The notes under the pieces are model-generated. The model did no database searches. It was not told where the DNA came from and saw only the letters and a program-made list of their open reading frames with translations. Source: Clostridia bacterium (GTDB lineage: Bacteria > Bacillota > Clostridia > Christensenellales > UBA1242). Taken from it: a DNA stretch of 22,014 nucleotides. The position numbers and the translations under genes were made by a program. Location of the stretch: assembly GCA_017456465.1 (NCBI GenBank), contig JAFTJJ010000042.1:1-22014 (forward strand). The letters are read 5' to 3'. Shown here piece by piece: positions 15,156-22,014 of this stretch (the first letter of the stretch is position 1; every line of letters begins with the position of its first letter).

Positions 15156-16460
15156 TTAATCCACCCAATCGAAATCAAGTCCGCCAATTCGAATAGTTAT
15201 ATCCTTGCTTCCATCTTCACGAAGAGGAATGCTCTTGTCCGCTTCAGCTTGCTTCAAGATGTTTTTGATGATGCCCTTTTCTTTGATTGTCTTTTGGAAA
15301 TAAGCAAAGCTTGTTGGATCAGACACCACAATCCCACGAATGAGCTCGTCAATGTAACCACCCACAACTTCAAACAAGCCAGCACCGTGATTGATGACTT
15401 CATATCTGTTCTTGTCAGGATCGGTGAACACATAAACCTCTTCATCTGTTCTGCCCTTCTTTGGGATGCTGTCAAGCATTTGAGACACATGAGAAATCAA
15501 AGCTTCAAGGCCTTGGTTTGACACAGCAGAAATCTCAAAGATTTCTGGCGCATTTTTAAGCTTCGCAATTTTTGATCTCACCGCTTTGATCTGCTTTTCG
15601 TCCGCAAGATCACACTTGTTCAAGGCCACCACTTGAGGAAGCTCAGAGACTGCCTTGCCATATTTTTTGAGCTCACCATTTATGATTTTGTAGTCATTGT
15701 ATGGATCGCGGTCCTCTGACCCAGAAACATCAATCACATGAATCAAACACCTTGTGCGCTCAATGTGACGCAAAAAATAATGCCCAAGCCCCTCGCCTTC
15801 ACTCGCTCCTTCAATCAGCCCAGGGATGTCCGCAATCACAAACGATTTGTCATGCATTTTCACCACACCAAGGTTTGGAGAAAGCGTTGTGAAGTGATAG
15901 TTCGCAATCTTTGGCTTCGCATTTGTCAGCATTGAAAGCATTGTGCTCTTTCCAACATTTGGGAACCCAACAAGCCCAACATCCGCAATCGTCTTGAGCT
16001 CAAGCCACACACTTCTCTCGATTGTCTTTTGACCAGTCATTGAAAACGCAGGTGCTTGCAACCTTGATGACTTGAACCTTGCGTTGCCTTTTCCGCCAAG
16101 CCCACCTTTCAAAATCACCAGCCTTTCACCGTCTTCAATCATGTCCGCCATGAACTTCCCAGTCTCACCATCACGAATGACAGTCCCAAGAGGCACTTTG
16201 ATGACCATCTCCTTTCCGCTCTTTCCCGTGCAGTTTTTCGATCCACCGTTTTCGCCGGCTTCAGCTCTGAAATGCTTTGTGAACCTGAAATCCACAAGCG
16301 AATCCAGCTCACGAGTTGCCTCAAAGACAATGTCGCCACCTTTTCCACCATCACCGCCATCAGGCCCACCTTTTCTCACAAACTTTTCCGTGTGAAAACT
16401 TGTCTTTCCGTTTCCACCGTCACCCGCTTTGATGTTGATCTTTACTCTGTCTAGATACAT
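15156..16460 (-). CDS. obg: GTPase Obg/CgtA
   Basis: A 434-residue ribosome-associated GTPase that helps 50S maturation and links growth to nucleotide levels. The glycine-rich Obg fold occupies 1-158 (KAGDGGNGKTSF, GGPDGGDGGKGGDI, LGGKGNARFKSS). The G domain has G1 GFPNVGKS (165-172), the switch FTTLSPNLG, G3 DIPG (211-214), G4 NKCD (281-284) and G5 SAVS. A C-terminal OCT domain follows (DPDKNRYEVINHGAGLFEVVG-type segment) with an acidic end DFDWVD. The start at 16460 (MYLDRVKINI) is canonical with GGGAG 6 nt upstream; a longer frame to 16478 is rejected. Here it is not beside rplU-rpmA, its frequent partners. It has its own promoter and a long structured leader. Confidence 0.97.
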   Translation of the reverse strand: MYLDRVKINIKAGDGGNGKTSFHTEKFVRKGGPDGGDGGKGGDIVFEATRELDSLVDFRFTKHFRAEAGENGGSKNCTGKSGKEMVIKVPLGTVIRDGETGKFMADMIEDGERLVILKGGLGGKGNARFKSSRLQAPAFSMTGQKTIERSVWLELKTIADVGLVGFPNVGKSTMLSMLTNAKPKIANYHFTTLSPNLGVVKMHDKSFVIADIPGLIEGASEGEGLGHYFLRHIERTRCLIHVIDVSGSEDRDPYNDYKIINGELKKYGKAVSELPQVVALNKCDLADEKQIKAVRSKIAKLKNAPEIFEISAVSNQGLEALISHVSQMLDSIPKKGRTDEEVYVFTDPDKNRYEVINHGAGLFEVVGGYIDELIRGIVVSDPTSFAYFQKTIKEKGIIKNILKQAEADKSIPLREDGSKDITIRIGGLDFDWVD

Positions 16461-16466
16461 ATTCTT

Positions 16467-16594
16467 CTCCCAAGTCACATTTCACCACAAATAGCATCAG
16501 AAATTTCAAATTTCCAATGCACCCAAGTACGCCATTACAAGGCGAGCCTTGAAAATTCTCGCTTCATAGCTCTTCATGTAAATTGCAACTTGGG
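16467..16594 (-). promoter_or_regulatory. Structured obg leader with two competing pairings
   Basis: On the minus strand, CCCAAGT (16588-16594) can close a nested hairpin with ACTTGGG (16522-16528); inside it TTACA pairs with TGTAA (16577-16581 with 16535-16539) and GCGAG with CTCGC (16558-16562 with 16542-16546). The same ACTTGGG sequence recurs at 16469-16475, where it runs into the obg ribosome site GGGAG. The upstream CCCAAGT could pair there instead and block translation. This is the layout of a translational riboswitch or autoregulated leader, but it matches no class known to me. Confidence 0.45.
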
Positions 16595-16660
16595 AAGTTT
16601 GTTTAATATGACTTTTTTATTATTAAATTTTGATTTAATTATTTTTTAGTACAATTAAAT

Positions 16661-16689
16661 ATTATACATAAATAAATATAATTTTGCAA
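16661..16689 (-). promoter_or_regulatory. Sigma-A promoter of obg
   Basis: On the minus strand TTGCAA (-35, 16684-16689) and TATAAT (-10, 16661-16666) are separated by 17 nt. The predicted start near 16654 gives an obg leader of about 190 nt. Confidence 0.6.
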
Positions 16690-16701
16690 TACAATTGTGA
16701 C

Positions 16702-17337
16702 TTATTTTTTATGTTGCGATTTTCTAAAAAACTCACAATAACCATTAAGACCACATTTCTCGCAATCCGGCTTTCTGGCTTTGCAGACATAACGCCCGTG
16801 CAAAACCAAACTGTGATGCAAATCAATCCAAAACTCACTTGGAAAATGTTTTTCAAGCTTTCTTTGAACCTCAAGAGGCGTCTTGCCTTTTGCAATCCCC
16901 AAACGGTTTGAAACCCTGAACACATGCGTGTCCACTGCAATTGCAGGAGTTGAAAAAGCATTTGCAATCACCACATTTGCGGTCTTTTCACCCACGCCTC
17001 TGAGTTTTTTCAAATCTTCTTTTTTCTCTGGAACACATCCCCCATGATTGCTCACAATGTCCTCAGAAAGCGACTTCAAACTCTTGGCTTTCATGTGGAA
17101 AAAACCACAAGGCTTGATGATTTCTTCAATTCTATCAAGCGAAAGACTTGCCATTTTCTCTGGAGTTCCTGCAACCTCAAACAAAACTTTTGTAACCGAG
17201 TTCACACGCTTGTCGGTGCACTGGGCAGAAAGCACAACAGCCACCAAAAGCTCAAAGTTGTTTGAAAACTCAAGCTCAGCCCTTGGCTCACGGTAGATGC
17301 TCTTTATTGCACTTTGAATTTCATCAAATTTTTTCAT
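16702..17337 (-). CDS. nth: Endonuclease III (DNA glycosylase/AP lyase)
   Basis: A 211-residue base-excision repair enzyme that removes oxidised pyrimidines and cuts at the abasic site. The helix-hairpin-helix KLRGVGEKTANVVIANAF (111-128) carries the catalytic Lys118; Asp136 lies in AIAVDTHVFRVSNRLG. The 4Fe-4S cluster ligands are Cys185, Cys192, Cys195 and Cys201 with the correct 6-2-5 spacing. VLSAQCTD (35-42) is also typical. The start at the ATG near 17337 is chosen because it has AAGGA before it and the family's usual N-terminus. The longer frame to 17409 begins with TTG and adds 24 atypical residues. The small gap to the promoter of obg suggests obg is separately initiated. The ORF end at 16702 has no obvious terminator. 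Confidence 0.96.
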   Translation of the reverse strand: MKKFDEIQSAIKSIYREPRAELEFSNNFELLVAVVLSAQCTDKRVNSVTKVLFEVAGTPEKMASLSLDRIEEIIKPCGFFHMKAKSLKSLSEDIVSNHGGCVPEKKEDLKKLRGVGEKTANVVIANAFSTPAIAVDTHVFRVSNRLGIAKGKTPLEVQRKLEKHFPSEFWIDLHHSLVLHGRYVCKARKPDCEKCGLNGYCEFFRKSQHKK

Positions 17338-17526
17338 AATTTTTTTTCCTTGTGATTTATTCATCAGCCCGATTTTCGATTTGCAAGCAGACTCTTTCAT
17401 GGCGCGCAATCACGCAAGTTGGCTTCAAAAGTTTGCACTTTCACACTTTCCTTTTTGAAAGCAAAAATACCCAAAACAATGACTTAAACAAACAAAGTGC
17501 TGAGAGCAAAACAAAAATACATAAAA

Positions 17527-17558
17527 AAACCTCTGAAACAAGATAAAATCAGAGGTTT
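17527..17558 (-). terminator. Terminator of the HTH gene
   Basis: AAACCTCTGA pairs with TCAGAGGTTT around a 12-nt loop. On the minus strand it is followed by a run of seven T. It starts 6 nt after the stop at 17564. Confidence 0.85.
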
Positions 17559-17563
17559 GTTGT

Positions 17564-17959
17564 TTATCTGTAGTTCATTTTCCTGTACATTTTTGCAAGA
17601 AGCATGAAAATGATTGCATCATCAAAGTTTCTGATGTTAAGCCCCGTCACCTTGTGAATTTTGTCAATGCGATAAAGGAGCGTGTTTCTGTGCAAGAACG
17701 CATTCCTGCTGGTCTCAGCAATGTTGAGGTTGTTTTTGAAGAACGCCTCAATGCACGCAAACAAGTCGTCATCTTTCAAAACTGAAACAATTGCATCAGT
17801 CATATATTCAGTGTAAAGTTGTGCTCTTTGATCAGATGAAAGCATCGAAAAAGCCTTTTCAACAAACTCTCCAAACAATGTCATATCAGGCTTTGGAGGA
17901 ATTGGTTTTTCCTTTTTTGGTTCTGGCTTCATTGCACTTCTGCCTCTAAGATAATCCAT
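17564..17959 (-). CDS. Stand-alone PucR/CdaR-type helix-turn-helix protein (HTH_30)
   Basis: A 131-residue probable DNA-binding protein. The C-terminal half (about 68-125) matches the PucR C-terminal HTH: CIEAFFKNNLNIAETSRNAF, then the diagnostic LHRNTLLYRIDKIHKVTGLN, then IRNFDDAIIFMLLAKM. In CdaR, PucR and similar regulators this HTH ends a long sensor protein with GAF, PAS or diacid-recognition domains. Here it has only a basic, proline-rich start (PEPKKEKPIPPKPD) and a short helical segment, so no sensor is visible. The start at 17959 has AAGGACGGTG upstream. The gene is monocistronic, with a strong promoter (18041-18069), a folded leader and its own terminator. The target genes cannot be told from the window. 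Confidence 0.8.
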   Translation of the reverse strand: MDYLRGRSAMKPEPKKEKPIPPKPDMTLFGEFVEKAFSMLSSDQRAQLYTEYMTDAIVSVLKDDDLFACIEAFFKNNLNIAETSRNAFLHRNTLLYRIDKIHKVTGLNIRNFDDAIIFMLLAKMYRKMNYR

Positions 17960-18001
17960 AAAATTTCACCGTCCTTAAAAGTCGAATTTAATGTTTACAT
18001 T

Positions 18002-18024
18002 GGTGGCAGACCACATGGCCCACC
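18002..18024 (-). promoter_or_regulatory. Stem-loop in the leader of the HTH gene
   Basis: On the minus strand GGTGG and CCACC enclose GCCATGTGGTCTG, in which GGCC can pair with GGTC around ATGT, giving a compact GC-rich hairpin in otherwise AT-rich DNA. It lies about 10 nt after the predicted transcription start and about 45 nt before the start codon. It matches no riboswitch I recognise and has no T-run. Confidence 0.4.
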
Positions 18025-18040
18025 TTACTTGTACGTGAAG

Positions 18041-18069
18041 ATTATAACATAACATTTTTGATTTTTCAA
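18041..18069 (-). promoter_or_regulatory. Sigma-A promoter of the HTH gene
   Basis: On the minus strand TTGAAA (-35, 18064-18069) and TATAAT (-10, 18041-18046) are separated by 17 nt, a near-consensus promoter. The leader to the ATG at 17959 is about 75 nt. Confidence 0.75.
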
Positions 18070-18116
18070 CTGTTTGCATTCAAGTTTTTTGGTTAATTTG
18101 TACATGCGCCCCAAAA

Positions 18117-19262
18117 TCACCAAACGCGCTCACCAGTGAGAGCATAAAAAATCATCACATCTGCGTCGCCTGCCGCTTTTTCAAAAGCTGAAGAATTCTT
18201 CAAACAACCATTCAAATCATTGCCGGCAATTACAAAAAAATCATTATCAGTCATCCCAAAAGCCGAAAGCTCACTTTCCAGCTTGCTGCCAGATTTGATC
18301 TTTATTCTGTCCACAAACAAACTCTCATTTTTTGCATTTATTTCCACATTTTGCATGTTTTGAGCATATTTTTCATGTATTTTATGGGTGTTTTTGCGTT
18401 TTTTCAACAATTGATCAATTGCATTTTTATATTCATCAAGCCCTTCAAACTTTGTTACATCAAAAGAAAAACCACAGTCATCTTGATCAAGTTTCACAAG
18501 CCTTTTCTGAAATCGTTTTGAGTCAAAAAACTCAAGAGCAAATAGCTCTGGAATGTTTTCTTCAAGTTTCTTGAAATCAGTATATAGATAACATTTTCCC
18601 AGCCTCAAATAATACAAAATTGATCCGCTTGCATCAAAAAAATCGAGGTCAGCCTTGCAACTTGCACCAATCACAACAGTCTCAGCACATGCCACAAAAT
18701 CCCTCAAAATTTGTTTTGCTTCTGCCCTCTCTTCATGATCAAATTCACATGGTGACCTGTCAATCAACAAAAGTTTGATTTGACTTTTGAGCTTTGCACG
18801 CATCACTTCAAGTTTGAGCCTTTGAATGCAAGAAAGATGCTTTGCCTTCATGTCTTTTTCAAGCCCCAACGAGCTCAACACTTCATTCAAATTTTCATCT
18901 GTCATTTTTTGCATTCCAAGAACACCGCGTGCAAAGTCCAAGTTTTCTCTCACTGTTTTGTTTTCCAAAAACACCGCATGCTCTGGAAAATAAACAATAT
19001 GGTTTTTGGCTTGCCCATCGCTCAAATCTTTTGGACACTCACCCAAAACCGTGAGGCTTCCAAGCCATCCTTTTTCAAGCCCCGAAAGAATTTCAAAAAG
19101 CGTGGTCTTGCCACAACCTTCTTCTCCCACAAAAAAGACTTTTTCATTTTTCATAATGTCAAAATTTGCACCAACAAAAACATCCCCGCCTTTGTGATAT
19201 TTGAACACAAGGTTTCTTGCACCAACAACAATTTCTTGATTTTTTTGATTTTTCTTTTCCAT
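18117..19262 (-). CDS. ABC-type ATPase homologue with degenerate catalytic motifs
   Basis: A 381-residue protein. The first 210 residues have the ABC ATPase fold: RNLVFKYHKGGDVFVGANF (16-34), an intact Walker A GEEGCGKTT (46-54), LSGLEKGWLGSLTVLG, and a C-terminal half in the correct order. But the Q-loop position reads YFPE (Glu94), the LSGGQ signature reads LSCIQ (143-147), the catalytic Glu after Walker B is Arg169 (LLLIDRSP), and the H-loop His is Ser201. It may bind ATP but is unlikely to hydrolyse it normally. The remaining 170 residues are not recognised, with a charged KKRKNTHKIHEKYAQ segment. No permease gene is adjacent. The ATG at 19262 is preferred over a GTG at 19280; neither has a good ribosome site. 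It is flanked by a terminator upstream and the HTH gene's promoter downstream. Confidence 0.65.
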   Translation of the reverse strand: MEKKNQKNQEIVVGARNLVFKYHKGGDVFVGANFDIMKNEKVFFVGEEGCGKTTLFEILSGLEKGWLGSLTVLGECPKDLSDGQAKNHIVYFPEHAVFLENKTVRENLDFARGVLGMQKMTDENLNEVLSSLGLEKDMKAKHLSCIQRLKLEVMRAKLKSQIKLLLIDRSPCEFDHEERAEAKQILRDFVACAETVVIGASCKADLDFFDASGSILYYLRLGKCYLYTDFKKLEENIPELFALEFFDSKRFQKRLVKLDQDDCGFSFDVTKFEGLDEYKNAIDQLLKKRKNTHKIHEKYAQNMQNVEINAKNESLFVDRIKIKSGSKLESELSAFGMTDNDFFVIAGNDLNGCLKNSSAFEKAAGDADVMIFYALTGERVW

Positions 19263-19302
19263 ACACTCACATTTTATCACACTTTTTCAAAAATCGCAAA
19301 AC

Positions 19303-19339
19303 AAAAACCCCATGAACTTGTGGTTCACAGGGCTGTTTT
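19303..19339 (-). terminator. Terminator downstream of hpf
   Basis: TGAAC pairs with GTTCA and CCC with GGG around loop TTGTG, with a small internal loop. On the minus strand it is followed by TTTTTGTTTTG. It lies about 175 nt after the hpf stop. The T-rich right flank might also allow plus-strand activity. Confidence 0.6.
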
Positions 19340-19512
19340 GTTTTCTCATTAACTTTGAACAACCTCTGGCAAAACTCCATTTGATTGCCTGAAAGCAAAT
19401 TTCAACACACAATTCATCATGACACAAATCACCAAGCATCAAATGCCTCAATATTATATGTCACAATTTTTGCATTAAAAAACTAAACGTCTTGGCATTA
19501 AATGTCACGACA

Positions 19513-20037
19513 TTAAATGTCTGTTTCAATCAAGCCAAAGTCACCATCTGTTCTTGCATAAATAACATTGACTTTTTGTGTGGCTTCATTGAGGAAAACA
19601 TAAAAGTCATGTCCAACAAGCTCGATTTGTTCCATTGCCTCTTCTTCGCTCATTGGAACGAGGTCATAATGTTTTCTTCTTGTAATTTTTGGTTTGTGGA
19701 ACTCTGGGAGTTCATCAAAGAACATGAGATCAAGTGGATCAATCGCACGCTTTCTTTCAGCAAGTCTTTCAGAATGCTTCACGATTTGTCTTTCAATCTT
19801 TGAAAGACACATGTCAAGGTTTGCATACATGTTGTCTGTTTCAACTTCACTTCTCACAAAGAGACCTTTGTCAGAAACAGAAACTTCCATTTTATATCTG
19901 TCTTTCACACCAGACAAAACAACTTTTGCTGCTGCGTTTTCAGACAAATACTTGTCAAATTTCTCAATCTTTTTTGTGATGAGATTTGTGAGCCTGTCTT
20001 TTGCTCTGTAATTTCTTTCAACAATTTCAATTTTCAT
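19513..20037 (-). CDS. hpf: Ribosome hibernation promoting factor, long form
   Basis: A 174-residue protein that dimerises 70S ribosomes into inactive 100S particles in stationary phase. The N-terminal S30AE domain occupies about 1-100 (MKIEIVERNYRAKDRLTNLI, then KIERQIVKHSERLAERKR). The C-terminal dimerisation domain, found only in the long form, runs from KITRRKHYDLVPMSEEEAME to FYVFLNEATQKVNVIYARTDGDFGLIE and is well conserved. The start at 20037 has AAGGAGG 9-11 nt upstream. The stop codon lies in a 10-bp direct repeat (ACATTTAATG twice). The gene is downstream of clpC in the same direction, with a possible promoter of its own at 20143-20172. Confidence 0.95.
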   Translation of the reverse strand: MKIEIVERNYRAKDRLTNLITKKIEKFDKYLSENAAAKVVLSGVKDRYKMEVSVSDKGLFVRSEVETDNMYANLDMCLSKIERQIVKHSERLAERKRAIDPLDLMFFDELPEFHKPKITRRKHYDLVPMSEEEAMEQIELVGHDFYVFLNEATQKVNVIYARTDGDFGLIETDI

Positions 20038-20142
20038 AAATGTTCTCCTCCTTTCTTTTGCGTTGCTTCATTGAAATTTTTGCAGGTAAACATGAAATGA
20101 TGGTTTATTTTTCAATCTTCATTCCATCTTTTCCTCAATTCA

Positions 20143-20172
20143 ATTATATAATATTGTCCACTTTTTCTCCAA
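20143..20172 (-). promoter_or_regulatory. Possible promoter of hpf
   Basis: On the minus strand TTGGAG (-35, 20167-20172) and TATAAT (-10, 20143-20148) are 18 nt apart. The leader to the hpf start is about 100 nt. The -35 is only moderately close to consensus, and no strong terminator separates clpC from this site. Confidence 0.4.
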
Positions 20173-20237
20173 ACAAATCAAACAATATTTTTTGTGTTTG
20201 TTTATTTTTTTTAGAGGTCAAACAACACCCCTCACGC

Positions 20238-22014
20238 TCACACCTCTTTTTTGGCTTCAAAAACAAACTTTCCATTCTTGAATGAAATCACAACATCATC
20301 ACCTTCGTCAATGCTGCCTGAAAGAATTGCTTCAGCAAGCCCATCCTCAACATTTTGTTCAATGAATCGTCTGAGTGGTCTTGCGCCATATTCAGGGTCA
20401 TAACCTTTTTCAAAGATTTCTTTCATCGCACCTTTGGTGAAATTAAGCTTGATGTTTTTTGATGCAAGCTTGCCTTCAAGCTTTTTGATCATGATTCCGG
20501 CAATCTTTGAAATGTCAGCTTCAGTGAGTCGTTCAAAAATTATTGTTTGGTCAATTCGATTGAGAAGCTCTGGCTTGAATGCATTTTTGAGCGCTTTCAA
20601 AAGATGCTCTTCAATGTTCACATCCTGAGATTCGTCACCACCAAACCCGAGCGATTGCTTTTTCTTTGGAAGCGATGACACACCAATGTTTGATGTCAAA
20701 ATGATGATTGTGTTTTTGAAACTCACAGTTCTTCCCAAACTGTCAGTGAGCCTTCCATCGTCAAGCATCTGCAAAAGAATGTTGAACACATCTGGATGCG
20801 CTTTTTCAATCTCGTCAAACAACACAACACTGTAAGGGTGTCTGCGAACCTGCTCAGTGAGTTGTCCGCCATCGTCATGCCCAACATATCCGGGAGGCGC
20901 ACCGATGAGCTTTGACACACTGTGACTTTCCATATACTCACTCATGTCAAGCCTGATGACCATGTTTTCATCATCAAACAAACATTCAGCAAGTGCTTTT
21001 GTGAGCTCTGTTTTTCCAACACCAGTTGGGCCAAGAAAAATGAATGAACCAATCGGACGCTTTGGATCTTTGAGTCCCGCTCTTGCTCGTCTTATGGCAC
21101 TCGACACCACCTTCACTGCTTTTTCTTGCCCGATCACACGCTTGTGAAGCAAAGCCTCAAGATTCATGAGTTTTTCTTTTTCAGATTCAGTGAGCTTTGA
21201 AACAGGAATTTTTGTCCACTTTGACACAACCGCCGCAATGTCTTCTGCCGAGACACTAAGCTCACCCGCCTTTCCACCTTTGCTTTGCAGCTCTTCAGTG
21301 AGAGCCATGATTTCAGCTTTGATGTCTTCGGCTTGTTTTTTGAGTTCGTCTGCCTCACGGTAGTTTTCAAGCTCACTCGCACGCTCTTTTCTTGCAAGAA
21401 CATCTTTCAATGACTCTTGAAGCTTGTCCATTTCAGGATTTGACACAATCTTCTTGACCTTCAGCCTCGATGAAGCCTCATCAATCAAATCAATCGCTTT
21501 GTCTGGCAAATATCTGTCCATGATGTATCTCACCGAAAGATCAACAGCTGCATCAATTGCCCCGTCAGAAATCTTCACACTGTGAAACTTTTCAAAACTT
21601 GGTCTGATTCCTCTGAGGATTTTTTTGCAGTCATCTTCAGATGGCTCCATAACCGACACTGGTTGAAACCTGCGCTCAAGTGCTTTGTCTTTCTCAATGA
21701 ACTTTCTGTACTCATCGTTTGTCGTTGCACCAATTGTCTGGAACTCTCCACGGGCAAGATAAGGCTTGAGCATGTCAGATGGCGAAATTTCACCGTCTTT
21801 TGCACCAGCTTGCGCGAGCATGTGGATTTCATCAATAAAGACAATAATGTCCTTGCTCTTCACAATGGTTTCAATAAGCCCTTTAAGCTTTTCTTCCATG
21901 CTTCCACGATATTTCGTGCCTGCCATCAAACTTCCAATGTCAAGGGAATAAATCACCTTGCCTTTCATTTCTTCCGGAACTTCGCCTTTCACAATTCTTT
22001 GAGCCAGACCTTCC
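20238..22014 (-). CDS. clpC: ATP-dependent Clp protease ATP-binding subunit ClpC (3' part)
   Basis: The gene runs off the right edge; 592 codons are present, without the N-terminal Clp repeats and most of the first Walker A (only its end, EGLAQRIVKGEVP, is seen). The first AAA+ domain has LMAGTKYRGSMEEKL and Walker B IIVFIDEIHML with ERRFQPV. A UVR-type coiled-coil follows (ASELENYREADELKKQAEDI), marking ClpC rather than ClpB, which has a longer middle domain. The second AAA+ domain has Walker A GPTGVGKTELTKALAE, Walker B VVLFDEIEKAHPDV, TSNIG, the arginine finger in LLNRIDQTIIF and the terminal YDPEYGARPLRRFIEQ. ClpC unfolds substrates for ClpP in the cytoplasm. The ctsR-mcsA-mcsB genes, often upstream, would lie outside the window. 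Confidence 0.96.
   Translation of the reverse strand, partial: EGLAQRIVKGEVPEEMKGKVIYSLDIGSLMAGTKYRGSMEEKLKGLIETIVKSKDIIVFIDEIHMLAQAGAKDGEISPSDMLKPYLARGEFQTIGATTNDEYRKFIEKDKALERRFQPVSVMEPSEDDCKKILRGIRPSFEKFHSVKISDGAIDAAVDLSVRYIMDRYLPDKAIDLIDEASSRLKVKKIVSNPEMDKLQESLKDVLARKERASELENYREADELKKQAEDIKAEIMALTEELQSKGGKAGELSVSAEDIAAVVSKWTKIPVSKLTESEKEKLMNLEALLHKRVIGQEKAVKVVSSAIRRARAGLKDPKRPIGSFIFLGPTGVGKTELTKALAECLFDDENMVIRLDMSEYMESHSVSKLIGAPPGYVGHDDGGQLTEQVRRHPYSVVLFDEIEKAHPDVFNILLQMLDDGRLTDSLGRTVSFKNTIIILTSNIGVSSLPKKKQSLGFGGDESQDVNIEEHLLKALKNAFKPELLNRIDQTIIFERLTEADISKIAGIMIKKLEGKLASKNIKLNFTKGAMKEIFEKGYDPEYGARPLRRFIEQNVEDGLAEAILSGSIDEGDDVVISFKNGKFVFEAKKEV

Noticed and set aside
16494..16513. GAAATTT-G-AAATTTC palindrome in the obg leader
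   Set aside because: It has effectively no loop and is made only of weak pairs plus one G-C at each end; it is likely an AT-rich coincidence.
16683..18060. tRNA, 6S, SRP or RNase P RNA in the gaps
   Set aside because: None of the conserved sequence marks of these RNAs were found in any gap of the window on either strand.
19349..19420. 23-codon minus-strand frame between hpf and the ABC-like gene
   Set aside because: The upstream -35 is poor, there is no clear ribosome site, and a frame this short can arise by chance.
20164..20237. Possible clpC terminator in the clpC-hpf gap
   Set aside because: The AAACAAAC/TTTGATTTGTTT pairing is almost all A-T with mismatches and has no following T-run.

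Overview
The window is AT-rich DNA that looks like the chromosome of a low-GC Gram-positive bacterium of the Clostridia type, probably an uncultured gut lineage (inference). The evidence is strong GGAGG-type ribosome binding sites, sigma-A promoters with 17-bp spacers, a long-form ribosome hibernation factor next to ClpC, the tsaE-tsaB-rimI group, and a PheS with a cysteine cluster. No tRNA, rRNA, CRISPR array, transposase or phage gene was seen. Nearly all genes are on the minus strand; only a membrane protein (4512-5297) and a Fic protein (12076-13008) are on the plus strand.

Layout from left to right. (1) 241-1970 holds tsaE-tsaB-rimI, for tRNA t6A synthesis and ribosomal protein acetylation; tsaD is not in the window. 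(2) 2116-2244 is a 129-bp imperfect palindrome that supplies the end of deoC. It is followed by a two-gene unit, a very divergent thymidine phosphorylase and deoC, under a clear promoter. (3) 4512-7430 holds an unknown membrane protein and a large lipoprotein, convergent on a shared terminator. (4) 7621-11797 is pheS-pheT followed by a TMEM164/YwaF-type membrane protein. (5) 11798-12075 is a divergent regulatory region with related TGTGAA/TTCACA dyads, leading to a Fic-domain gene whose motif histidine is replaced by glutamine. (6) 13059-14820 is yhbY followed by two tandem related proteins that appear to consist of three helix-hairpin-helix modules each, resembling the C-terminal domain of RNA polymerase alpha. 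(7) 14821-15155 is a 335-bp gene-free stretch containing a long palindrome. (8) 15156-17337 holds nth and obg; obg has its own promoter and a roughly 190-nt leader in which one arm can pair either with a hairpin partner or with the Shine-Dalgarno region. (9) 17564-19262 holds a stand-alone PucR/CdaR-type helix-turn-helix protein with a structured leader, and an ABC ATPase homologue missing most catalytic residues. (10) 19513-22014 holds hpf and the 3' part of clpC.

Most of the window is housekeeping: tRNA modification, phenylalanyl-tRNA synthesis, ribosome assembly (Obg, YhbY), ribosome hibernation, protein quality control and base-excision repair. The less ordinary parts are the paired alpha-CTD-like proteins beside the ribosome-assembly genes, the candidate switch in the obg leader, and three proteins with eroded active-site motifs (thymidine phosphorylase, Fic, ABC ATPase). 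All functional statements come from reading motifs by eye; no database search was run.
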